A DNA stretch of 6,596 bases from an uncultured Clostridia bacterium. Lineage in GTDB: Bacteria > Bacillota > Clostridia > Lachnospirales > Bianqueaceae. Both the position numbers and the translations under genes were made by a program. This document shows positions 1-6,191 of this stretch, in pieces. Under the pieces are notes generated by a model that saw only the letters and a program-made list of their open reading frames with translations, had not been told where the DNA came from and ran no database searches. Where the stretch lies: NCBI GenBank assembly GCA_947570515.1, contig CANOUM010000090.1:1-6596 (forward strand), in the 5' to 3' direction. Numbering within the stretch: position 1 is the first letter of the stretch; every line of letters starts with the position of its first letter.

Positions 1-689
1 TAGCACGGGCTGCCTTTCAGGATGAAGATGCTATGAAAATTATGCAGACCATGCAGTATACCATAGAACAAGATGAGATCAATAGCCGCAGCGTATCTCT
101 GCAGAATAAAAATCCGCTGCTTTCTTCTTATACGGCAGCCGTAGGCGGCAAAACAGGATTTACATCAAAGGCAGGGCTTTGTTTGGTCGGAATGGCAGAA
201 AAAGACGGTGTGCAGTTGATTTCGGTTGTACTGGGCAGCGGCTGGCCGCCGCATTCTAACTATCGGGTGGCGGATACCTTGAAACTTTTCCAATATGGAT
301 ATGCAGATTTTCACAGACAGGAGATTCAGGCAGAAAACCTGGATGAACATGTTGTCGTAGAGGTTTCGGGTAGTTTTGTTGCGTCAGTCAGCACCCGGAT
401 AGAGGGAACGCTTTCGTATTATATGAAAGAAGGGGAAGAGATCACGGTTTTTTATGATCTTCCTTATGTTGTACAGGCGCCGGTGAAAGAGGGGCAGGTA
501 CTGGGAGAGGCAGCCATATGTGTGGAAGGAAGGGCTGTCGGATATGTACCTGTGTTGGCACAAGAAAATGCAGAAGAGAAAAGCTTTGGGAGGATATTAT
601 GGAACGTTTGCAAAAGTATATGGCCCAGTGTGGGTGCGGATCCAGAAGAAAATGTGAGGAATGGATTGCAGCAGGGTTGGTTAAGGTAA
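1..689 (+). CDS. D-alanyl-D-alanine carboxypeptidase, PBP5/DacF type (5' end outside window)
   Basis: Peptidase S11 family enzyme that removes the terminal D-Ala from peptidoglycan pentapeptides outside the cytoplasmic membrane. The frame is already open at the left edge, so the signal peptide and the SxxK and SxN active-site motifs lie upstream; 228 residues are visible. The third active-site motif is seen as KTG at nt 150-158, in the context GGKTGFTSKAGLCLVG, followed by the usual LISVVLG strand and the R..DT..LF.YGY helix. The following roughly 80 residues (visible residues about 104-186) fit the beta-rich PBP5 C-terminal domain. The tail (SFGRILWNVCKSIW) could form an amphipathic helix of the kind that anchors these proteins to the outer membrane face, which is inference. 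The last 91 nt overlap the next gene in another frame. Family call is firm; the exact dac paralogue is not decided. Confidence 0.9.
   Translation, partial: ARAAFQDEDAMKIMQTMQYTIEQDEINSRSVSLQNKNPLLSSYTAAVGGKTGFTSKAGLCLVGMAEKDGVQLISVVLGSGWPPHSNYRVADTLKLFQYGYADFHRQEIQAENLDEHVVVEVSGSFVASVSTRIEGTLSYYMKEGEEITVFYDLPYVVQAPVKEGQVLGEAAICVEGRAVGYVPVLAQENAEEKSFGRILWNVCKSIWPSVGADPEENVRNGLQQGWLR
588..593 (+). promoter_or_regulatory. Ribosome binding site of the pseudouridine synthase, inside the upstream gene
   Basis: GGGAGG followed by a 5-nt spacer and ATG at 599. It decides the start: an earlier in-frame ATG at 518 would add 27 Cys/Arg-rich residues (beginning MCGRKGCRICTC) that do not resemble the family, while ATG 599 begins exactly at the S4 domain (MERLQKYMAQ). 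Confidence 0.75.
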
Positions 690-1315
690 ATGGCCGCATT
701 GTAACGGAGCAAGGGGTCAAGGTGGATCCTGAGCGGGATATTGTAGAGTTCAGGGGGAAAAGACTGCAGGCTGTGCAGCAATCGGTAACGGTGATGCTGC
801 ATAAACCGGCCGGCTATGTCACCACCAGTCATGATCAGTTTGGAAGGCCGGATGTGTGTCAGCTGGTGCAGATTCCGGGGATTCGTCTATATCCGGTAGG
901 AAGTCTGGATTATCAGACAACAGGGCTTTTGCTTTTGACAAATGACGGAGATTTGGCATATCGTCTTACACACCCGGGGCACGGCGTGCCCAAAGTGTAT
1001 CATGCGCTTGTGCTGGGAGAAATTGACAGCAAGGCGCTGCATAAAATGGAGACGGGAGTTGTTCTCAAGGATGGATATAAAACAGCTAAAGCTAAGGCAC
1101 GGTTATTATCCAGAGCAGGCAGTAACAGCCGGATAGAAATCACGATTTATGAAGGAAAAAATCATCAGGTGAGGCAGATGGCCAAAGCTGTAGGACATCC
1201 CGTTCTGCGGCTGGCACGAGTGAAGGAGGGAAATCTGGAGCTTGGAGATCTGGAAGAGGGAAAATATCGTATTTTGACGCCTGCAGAAGTCAAGATGTTG
1301 AAAAGTCTGAAATAA
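599..1315 (+). CDS. rRNA pseudouridine synthase, RsuA/RluB family
   Basis: Converts specific uridines in ribosomal RNA to pseudouridine; 238 residues, normal for the small RsuA/RluB group. Residues 1-60 form an S4 RNA-binding domain (LQKYMAQCGCGSRRKCEEWI, then GLVKVNG). The catalytic domain follows from about residue 63 (MLHKPAGYVTT). The catalytic aspartate is D104 in YPVGSLDYQTTGLLLLTNDG, and the C-terminal motif is EGKNHQVRQMAKAVGHPV (185-202). One oddity: the family normally has Arg before LD (GRLD) and here it is Ser102. Neighbour context (a dac gene directly upstream, as near B. subtilis rluB) favours an RluB-like enzyme acting on 23S rRNA, but the target cannot be settled from sequence. 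The start overlaps the carboxypeptidase by 91 nt, so the two are probably co-transcribed. Confidence 0.9.
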   Translation: MERLQKYMAQCGCGSRRKCEEWIAAGLVKVNGRIVTEQGVKVDPERDIVEFRGKRLQAVQQSVTVMLHKPAGYVTTSHDQFGRPDVCQLVQIPGIRLYPVGSLDYQTTGLLLLTNDGDLAYRLTHPGHGVPKVYHALVLGEIDSKALHKMETGVVLKDGYKTAKAKARLLSRAGSNSRIEITIYEGKNHQVRQMAKAVGHPVLRLARVKEGNLELGDLEEGKYRILTPAEVKMLKSLK

Positions 1316-1356
1316 GATGGACAGAATGGAGTATCCTGCAAAAAATAAGAAATTGT

Positions 1357-1388
1357 CTTGAAAAACTGCGGAAAAAACATATTTCAAG
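1357..1388 (+). repeat. 7-bp inverted repeat covering the regulator's ribosome binding site
   Basis: CTTGAAA (1357-1363) and TTTCAAG (1382-1388) are perfect inverted copies separated by 18 nt, in the only real intergenic gap of the cluster. The right arm contains the first bases of the AAGGATGG ribosome binding site. It could be an operator for the regulator encoded next, or a weak hairpin that hides the site; both readings are inference. The stem is short and AT-rich, and chance is possible. Confidence 0.4.
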
Positions 1389-1393
1389 GATGG
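1386..1393 (+). promoter_or_regulatory. Ribosome binding site deciding the start of the RpiR-type regulator
   Basis: AAGGATGG matches the anti-SD except for one base and lies 8 nt before ATG 1402. The earlier in-frame ATG at 1390 sits inside this sequence and would have no spacer, so 1402 is preferred. Confidence 0.6.
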
Positions 1394-1401
1394 ACAATAG
1401 C

Positions 1402-2304
1402 ATGAAGACCAAACAGGATGATGTTTTAATTAGAATTCACAATGGCTATCCCAAGATGAGCAAAGGGCAGAAGCTATTAGCTGATTATATTACAGATCAT
1501 TATGATAAGGCTGTATATCTGACGGCGGCCAAACTGGGGACGGTGGTAGGCGTGTCAGAGTCCACGGTGGTGCGTTTTGCCGGCGAACTGGGATATGACG
1601 GTTATCCGGGACTGCAGAGAGCGCTGGAAGATATGATCCGAATTCGCCTTACCGCTTTGCAGCGGATGGAGGTGACGCGAAGCCGAATGGATGAGGATCA
1701 TATTGTCTCCTCTATTTTGCAGGCTGATATTGAGAATATCAAAGAGACGCTGGAGATCGTGGAAGAAAATACTTTTAAAGAAGCGGTCGATACGATTTTG
1801 CGCGCTAAATCCGTATACATTCTGGGAGTGCGCAGCAGTGCACCGCTTGCAAGCTTTTTGGGGTATTATATGAATCTGGTGTTTGATAATGTGAAGCTGA
1901 TTCATACTAACAGCATCAGCGAGACATTTGAGCAAATGCTGAATATCGGGCCTGCCGATGTGCTCATCGGGATTAGCTGTCCCAGATATTCAAAAAGAAC
2001 GGTTAAGGCGATGGATTTTGCTAAAGCCAGGGGCGCCAGTGTGATTGCCATCACAGACAGTGACCAGTCACCGATTGCCACCAGTGCAGAATGTGTTTTA
2101 AAGGCTCATAGCAATATGATTTCTTTTGTCGATTCTATGGTAGGACCGATGAGTCTTTTGAATGCGCTTGTGGTCGCGCTGAGTATGAACCGGCAAGGAG
2201 AAGTAAAAGAGAATTTAGAAAGCCTGGAGCGCATCTGGCAGGAATATGATGTGTATGAAAGTGCAGGAGAAGAAAGCAAAACATTTGGAAAGCTATTATC
2301 ATGA
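1402..2304 (+). CDS. RpiR/MurR-family transcriptional regulator (HTH + SIS)
   Basis: Cytoplasmic DNA-binding regulator of 300 residues, the usual length for the RpiR family. The N-terminal HTH_6 domain (about 1-77) has its recognition region in LTAAKLGTVVGVSESTVVRF (40-59) followed by AGELGYDGYPGLQ. The C-terminal SIS domain (about 125-260) carries the sugar-phosphate-binding fold signs ILGVRSSAPLA (140-150), GISCPRYSKRT (190-200) and GASVIAITD (211-219). Family members usually sense phosphorylated sugars and control sugar or amino-sugar catabolism; no sugar genes are present in this window, so the ligand and targets are unknown. ATG 1390 would add four residues but lacks spacing from the ribosome binding site. 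The stop overlaps the next start as ATGA, pointing to translational coupling with the flavoprotein. The inverted repeat just upstream may allow self-regulation (inference). Confidence 0.92.
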   Translation: MKTKQDDVLIRIHNGYPKMSKGQKLLADYITDHYDKAVYLTAAKLGTVVGVSESTVVRFAGELGYDGYPGLQRALEDMIRIRLTALQRMEVTRSRMDEDHIVSSILQADIENIKETLEIVEENTFKEAVDTILRAKSVYILGVRSSAPLASFLGYYMNLVFDNVKLIHTNSISETFEQMLNIGPADVLIGISCPRYSKRTVKAMDFAKARGASVIAITDSDQSPIATSAECVLKAHSNMISFVDSMVGPMSLLNALVVALSMNRQGEVKENLESLERIWQEYDVYESAGEESKTFGKLLS

Positions 2305-3599
2305 TGTATGACGTAGTTGTGGTTGGGGCCGGTGCTGCCGGGCTGATTGCCGCGGGTAAGGCGGCAGAAGCAGGCGCCCGGACCCTTTTGTTGGAAAAAA
2401 ATGAAAAGGTCGGACGCAAAATCGGCATTACAGGTAAGGGGCGCTGCAATGTAACGAATGCGTGTGATGAGCGGGCGTTTATGGAAAACATTGTGACAAA
2501 TACCAGGTTTTTGTATTCGGCCTGCGCTCATTTTAAGGCTCAGGATGTGATGCAGCTTTTAGAGATACATGGGGTGCCTCTTAAAGTTGAGCGGGGAAAC
2601 AGAGTATTTCCTGTGTCTGATCGTGCATTTGATGTGATTGATGGTTTGCTGCGATATGTAAAAAAGGCAGGTGCAGCAGTGCAGACGCAGCAGCAGGTGC
2701 GAGGCATTGCTGTATGTGAACAGGGGTTTGTGATACAAACCAATCAGGGAGCATTTGAGACGAGAGCGGCCGTCCTGTGCACCGGAGGTCTTAGCTATTC
2801 ATCGACCGGATCCTCAGGCGATGGACATGCGATGGCGGCAAAGCTTGGACTTGAGCTTATTCCCGGCGTGCCGGGGTTGATTCCGCTGGTGGCTAATGAG
2901 GATTGGTGCCGTGATTTGATGGGCGTTTCACTTAAGAATACGGCTATTCGCATTACACAAGGCCCAGAGGGAAAAACGGTGTATGAGGATTTTGGTGAGA
3001 TGCTGTTTACTCATTTTGGGGTCAGCGGACCTATTATTTTGAGTGCATCGAGCCGAATACAGGCTTATTTGAGAAAGAAAAAACAGAGTTTTGAAGAGGC
3101 GGGACTTTGGCTGCATGTGGATCTGAAAAGCGCCTTGACGGCGCAGGAGCTGGATCAGCGGCTTTTGAGAGACTTTGAAAAGTATCGGACGAGAAATTTT
3201 CAAAATGCGCTGACAGATTTGCTGCCGCGCAAGATGATTCCGGTTGTGGTGAAGCTTTCGGGGATTGACAGGGAGCAAAAGGTGAGTGATCTTACCAGAC
3301 AGCAGCGGCAAAAAGTAGGCATGCTGTTAAAAGATCTGCGTCTCTCTATTAGAGGTACCCGCCCTCTGGAAGAAGCGATTGTGACAATGGGGGGGATTGC
3401 CGTACAAGAACTGGTACCGGCAACGATGATGATTAAAAAGCAGCCGGGGCTTTTTGCAGCCGGAGAGCTATTGGATATTGATGCGCTCACAGGCGGTTTT
3501 AACCTGCAGCTGGCTTTTTCAACAGGGGCTGCTGCGGGCATAGGGGCTGCAGACTTTGCAAATGAAAAGGAGAAACAATATGCTGAATGTGGCGATTGA
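2301..3599 (+). CDS. NAD(P)/FAD-dependent oxidoreductase, HI0933/YhiN/BaiN-like
   Basis: Flavoprotein of 432 residues, normal for the HI0933-like family. The N-terminal dinucleotide-binding fold has GAGAAG (residues 9-14) and an acidic E32 at the end of strand 2 (LLLEK) for the FAD ribose. The family signature GRKIGITGKGRCNVTN is at 38-53. A middle strand ends in AAVLCTGGLSYSSTGSSGDG, and the C-terminal FAD-contacting motif AAGELLDIDALTGGFN is at 386-401. Relatives are annotated variously as aminoacetone oxidase-like proteins or as BaiN, a flavoprotein proposed to act in bile-acid dehydroxylation; the true substrate of this housekeeping version is not known and no bile-acid genes are visible. 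Starts at 2301 and 2304 (two consecutive ATGs) are equally possible, with GGAAAG at 2287-2292. The 3' end overlaps cmk by 20 nt. Confidence 0.9.
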   Translation: MMYDVVVVGAGAAGLIAAGKAAEAGARTLLLEKNEKVGRKIGITGKGRCNVTNACDERAFMENIVTNTRFLYSACAHFKAQDVMQLLEIHGVPLKVERGNRVFPVSDRAFDVIDGLLRYVKKAGAAVQTQQQVRGIAVCEQGFVIQTNQGAFETRAAVLCTGGLSYSSTGSSGDGHAMAAKLGLELIPGVPGLIPLVANEDWCRDLMGVSLKNTAIRITQGPEGKTVYEDFGEMLFTHFGVSGPIILSASSRIQAYLRKKKQSFEEAGLWLHVDLKSALTAQELDQRLLRDFEKYRTRNFQNALTDLLPRKMIPVVVKLSGIDREQKVSDLTRQQRQKVGMLLKDLRLSIRGTRPLEEAIVTMGGIAVQELVPATMMIKKQPGLFAAGELLDIDALTGGFNLQLAFSTGAAAGIGAADFANEKEKQYAECGD

Positions 3600-4248
3600 T
3601 GGACCAAGCGGAGCTGGGAAAAGCACAGTTGCAAAGACGGTAGCTCAGAAAATGGGGCTGCACTATGTCGATACAGGAGCGCTGTACAGAGCACTGGGGT
3701 ATGTGCTGACTGAAAAAGGAATTGATTTGGAGAGCGCAGGGCAAGTGGAGCAGCATTTGCCTTCTTTGGATGTGGAGCTTTATTACGAAGAAGATGGCCA
3801 GCATGTAGCGGTGAATGGACGGGATGTGACGCCCTTTTTGCGTACGGCTGAAGCAGGAAACGGCGGCAGTAAAGTAGCGGTGCATGGAGCTGTGAGGGAA
3901 AAGCTGCTGGGGATTCAGCGGGAAACAGCAGAAAAATATGATGTGATTATGGATGGGCGTGATATTGGGACTCATGTGCTGCCGCGGGCAAATCTAAAAA
4001 TTTTTATTACGGCTTCGGCAGAAGAACGAGGACGCAGACGCTATTGTGAACGACAGGAAAATGGTACTCTGAATGCAGATCTTGAGCAGATTATTCGGGA
4101 GATTGCAGAGCGTGATGAGCGAGATACCAAACGGGAGATTGCCCCGCTGAGACAAGCTGAGGATGCACACCTCCTGGATACAACGGATATGCCTTTGCAG
4201 GAAGTGGTGGAAACGGTGTGCGGCCTGATCCAAGAGGTCCGGCAGTGA
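3580..4248 (+). CDS. cmk: Cytidylate kinase (CMP/dCMP kinase)
   Basis: Phosphorylates CMP and dCMP with ATP in the cytoplasm, feeding CDP/dCDP pools; 222 residues, typical for bacterial Cmk. It has the P-loop GPSGAGKST (8-16), the nucleotide-binding YVDTGALYRA (29-38), the conserved DGRDIGT (125-131), the lid-type arginines in ASAEERGRRRY and the C-terminal REIAPLRQAEDAHLLDTT. Start chosen at ATG 3580 because AAGGAG (3567-3572) lies 7 nt upstream and the protein begins directly with the first beta strand; an upstream in-frame TTG at 3556 and ATG at 3562 would add 6-8 polar residues. It overlaps the flavoprotein by 20 nt and the ispH start by 4 nt. One small deviation: the usual N-A-A-S stretch after RT.E reads NGGS (94-97). 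Confidence 0.96.
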   Translation: MLNVAIDGPSGAGKSTVAKTVAQKMGLHYVDTGALYRALGYVLTEKGIDLESAGQVEQHLPSLDVELYYEEDGQHVAVNGRDVTPFLRTAEAGNGGSKVAVHGAVREKLLGIQRETAEKYDVIMDGRDIGTHVLPRANLKIFITASAEERGRRRYCERQENGTLNADLEQIIREIAERDERDTKREIAPLRQAEDAHLLDTTDMPLQEVVETVCGLIQEVRQ

Positions 4249-6170
4249 ACATTACCATTGCAAAGACAGCGGGCTTTTGTTTCGGAGTTCGCAATGCGAT
4301 CCGGGTGGCGCAGGAGGAAGCTAAAAGAAGAAAGGGGCCGGTTTATACATATGGCCCGCTGATTCATAACCGAGATGTGATTGGCAAATTGGAGGGGCAG
4401 CAGATCTTTGCCTTACAGGATCCTACAGAGCTAAAGGCTGGGGATGCGGTGATCATTCGCGCGCATGGCGTAGGAGAAGCTGTATATCAGAAGCTGGAAG
4501 AAGCGTCTGTTAAGATTGTAGATGCAACGTGTCCTTATGTAAAAAAGATTCATGATATCGTGCGAAAGCAGGGAGAACTGGGGGATCGGGTGATTATTTT
4601 AGGCGATCCGCAGCACCCGGAAGTACAGGGGATTGAAGGGTGGTGCCTGCAAAAGCCCTATATCTACCAGACGGAAGAGGAGATTATCTCTGATGCGCCG
4701 CCAAAAGAGAATCGGTATACGCTGGTGGCGCAAACGACATTTGATCAATATAAATTTAGAAAAATTGTTGAGTTTCTTGACAAAATGGAGTATAATCTAT
4801 ATGTGTGCCCTACAATATGCACAGCGACGGCCCAACATCAGGCGGAAGCGCTAGAATTAGCGAAATCGAGTGATGCGGTGATTGTCATTGGCGGGAAGCA
4901 TAGTTCGAATACCCGCAAACTATACAACCTTTGTTTATCTGAGTGTGCGAACACATACTATGTGGAAAATGCAGAGGAATTGTCTAGCGTGAGATTAAAG
5001 CCGGATGCTTTGGCTGTAGGGATAACAGCCGGAGCTTCAACGCCGGATTATATTATTCAGGAGGTAGTAAGTAAAATGAGTGAGAGCAACATTTTCGAAG
5101 AAATGCTAAACGAAAGTTTTAAAGAAATTCATTCCCGTGATATCGTGTCCGGTACGGTAGCGCAGGTAACGGATAATGAGATCGTGTTTAATATTGGGTA
5201 TAAGTGCGATGGAACGATGACAAAAGCTGAATTTGGCGGCAGTGATGCACCTCTGACCGAGCAGGTTCAGGTGGGAGATACCATGGAGGTCATGGTCGTT
5301 AAAGTAGGTGACAGCGAAGTAACGCTGAGCCGCCGCCGTCTGGTACAGGATCTTGCCTATGCTGAGCTGGAAAATGCAATGGAAAATAAGGAGATTCTGA
5401 CCGGTATCGTAACGGAAACTTTGGAAAATGGTGTGATTGTGCGTCATGGTGATGTTAAAGTCTTCATCCCTGCTTCACTGTGTGATGTTCGCCGGATTGA
5501 TGTCAAGACGCTGTTAAATCAGGAGATTGAGTATCGTATTATTCGTCTGCAGCGCAAGCGCGGCCGCATCATGGGCGATCGTCGCAGCGTTATTGCAGAA
5601 AAGAGAGCCGCTCTTCGTGAAGAAACCATGCAGAAGCTGGTAGAGGGTGCTCATTTAACCGGTACAGTAAAGAATATTACCAATTATTGTGCGTTCATTG
5701 ACTTAGGCGGAATTGACGGTATGCTGCATGTTTCAGAAATGGGCTGGGCAACTGTACGCAATCCCAATCGTTATGTTAAGACAGACGAGCAGATTGAAGT
5801 GATGGTAAAATCTTATGATCCGGAAACACAGCGTATTTCTTTAACAACGAAATTCCCCGAGACAAATCCGTGGAAGGATGCGGCTGCAAAATATGCGATT
5901 GGTAATATTGTAACGGGTAAAGTAGTTCGTTTTGCTGACTTTGGTGCTTTTGTTGAACTGCAGAAAGGGATTGATGCATTGATACATATCTCTCATCTTT
6001 CCCGCAAGTTTGTTAAGCATCCATCTGAGGTGCTGACGATCGGACAGGAAATCGAAGCGAAAGTGATTGATTTCGATGAAGAAGCAAAGAGAATTAGTCT
6101 GAGCATGAGAGAGCTGGAACCGGAAGAACCGGAGACAGAAGAAGAGATCCAGACAACCGAGGAAGAATAA
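4245..6170 (+). CDS. ispH-rpsA: Bifunctional 4-hydroxy-3-methylbut-2-enyl diphosphate reductase / ribosomal protein S1
   Basis: A 641-residue fusion. Residues 1-277 are IspH, the iron-sulfur enzyme making IPP and DMAPP in the last MEP-pathway step. All key positions are seen: cluster cysteines C12 (AGFCFGVRNA), C96 (DATCPYVKK) and C192 (PTICTATAQHQ), H41, H74 (RAHGV), H124 and E126 (DPQHPEVQG), the TT pair at 164-165, S220-S221-N222 and S265. Residues 278-641 are S1, which helps mRNA bind the ribosome: four S1 domains at about 298-366, 382-450, 467-536 (GGIDGMLHVSEMGW) and 552-624, then an acidic tail. Four domains fits Gram-positive S1 (E. coli has six). The start is GTG 4245, with AAGAGG 7 nt upstream and a GTGA overlap with cmk. 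GTG 4218 would add nine residues before the normal IspH start. The fusion is known in Clostridia. Codon use changes at the junction and an internal start is likely. Confidence 0.95.
   Translation: MNITIAKTAGFCFGVRNAIRVAQEEAKRRKGPVYTYGPLIHNRDVIGKLEGQQIFALQDPTELKAGDAVIIRAHGVGEAVYQKLEEASVKIVDATCPYVKKIHDIVRKQGELGDRVIILGDPQHPEVQGIEGWCLQKPYIYQTEEEIISDAPPKENRYTLVAQTTFDQYKFRKIVEFLDKMEYNLYVCPTICTATAQHQAEALELAKSSDAVIVIGGKHSSNTRKLYNLCLSECANTYYVENAEELSSVRLKPDALAVGITAGASTPDYIIQEVVSKMSESNIFEEMLNESFKEIHSRDIVSGTVAQVTDNEIVFNIGYKCDGTMTKAEFGGSDAPLTEQVQVGDTMEVMVVKVGDSEVTLSRRRLVQDLAYAELENAMENKEILTGIVTETLENGVIVRHGDVKVFIPASLCDVRRIDVKTLLNQEIEYRIIRLQRKRGRIMGDRRSVIAEKRAALREETMQKLVEGAHLTGTVKNITNYCAFIDLGGIDGMLHVSEMGWATVRNPNRYVKTDEQIEVMVKSYDPETQRISLTTKFPETNPWKDAAAKYAIGNIVTGKVVRFADFGAFVELQKGIDALIHISHLSRKFVKHPSEVLTIGQEIEAKVIDFDEEAKRISLSMRELEPEEPETEEEIQTTEEE
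4768..4796 (+). promoter_or_regulatory. Candidate internal sigma-A promoter within ispH
   Basis: TTGAGT (4768-4773, 4 of 6 consensus bases), a 17-nt spacer, then a perfect TATAAT (4791-4796). Initiation would fall near 4803, giving a leader of about 270 nt before the internal S1 start at 5076. It lies in a locally AT-rich coding stretch (residues KIVEFLDKMEYNL), so chance is possible. Prediction only. Confidence 0.4.
5059..5065 (+). promoter_or_regulatory. Internal Shine-Dalgarno sequence for rpsA at the fusion junction
   Basis: AGGAGGT, a full match to the anti-SD core, lies inside the ispH-rpsA frame, 10 nt before the in-frame ATG at 5076 (Met278). It is better than the AAGAGG site used for the fusion's own GTG start. 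The coded residues (QEVV) also fit the normal IspH C-terminal helix, so protein constraint could partly explain it. Confidence 0.65.
5076..6170 (+). other. rpsA: Probable separately translated ribosomal protein S1 (364 aa, nested in the fusion frame)
   Basis: Starting at Met278, MSESNIFEEMLNESFKEI is how free-standing Gram-positive S1 proteins commonly begin, so this ATG probably is the ancestral rpsA start. The product would hold all four S1 domains and the acidic tail and no IspH part. Support is the AGGAGGT site upstream and the switch to CGY arginine and GGT glycine codons from this point, typical of abundant ribosomal proteins. That it is really made separately is inference. It shares frame and stop with the fusion gene and is not an additional independent ORF. 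Confidence 0.5.
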
Positions 6171-6191
6171 ACGGCCATCAAGGCTGAAGAG

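Noticed and set aside
518..598. N-terminal extension of the pseudouridine synthase from ATG 518, a Cys-rich 27-residue leader
   Set aside because: The segment is the carboxypeptidase C-terminus read in another frame, and ATG 599 has its own good ribosome binding site at the S4 domain start.
935..964. Perfect TTGACA within the pseudouridine synthase gene
   Set aside because: No acceptable -10 at 16-18 nt; it lies in codons of the conserved LLLTNDG motif, which explain it.
1298..1327. TTGAAA-18-CAGAAT before the regulator gene
   Set aside because: The -10 matches only 4 of 6 bases and lacks the initial T of TATAAT; not distinguishable from chance.
1353..1383. Possible promoter just before the RpiR-type regulator (TTGTCT or TTGAAA with CATATT)
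   Set aside because: Matches are weak, spacers are 19 or 14 nt, and transcription would begin at or after the ribosome binding site.
1316..1396. 8-bp direct repeat GATGGACA at 1316-1323 and 1389-1396
   Set aside because: Short, and the second copy overlaps the ribosome binding site and the start region; chance similarity of G/A-rich sequence is enough to explain it.
3200..3975. Long open frames on the minus strand opposite the flavoprotein and cmk
   Set aside because: They lie opposite well-supported genes, have no recognisable domains or ribosome binding sites, and have compositions typical of antisense shadows.
4777..4796. Perfect TTGACA and perfect TATAAT consensus hexamers inside ispH
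   Set aside because: They are only 8 nt apart, far too close for sigma-A. The TATAAT was instead paired with TTGAGT at 4768, which gives the correct 17-nt spacing.
5049..5054. TATATT as a -10 directly before the internal rpsA start
   Set aside because: No -35 at proper distance, and a start near 5061 would cut into the Shine-Dalgarno sequence.
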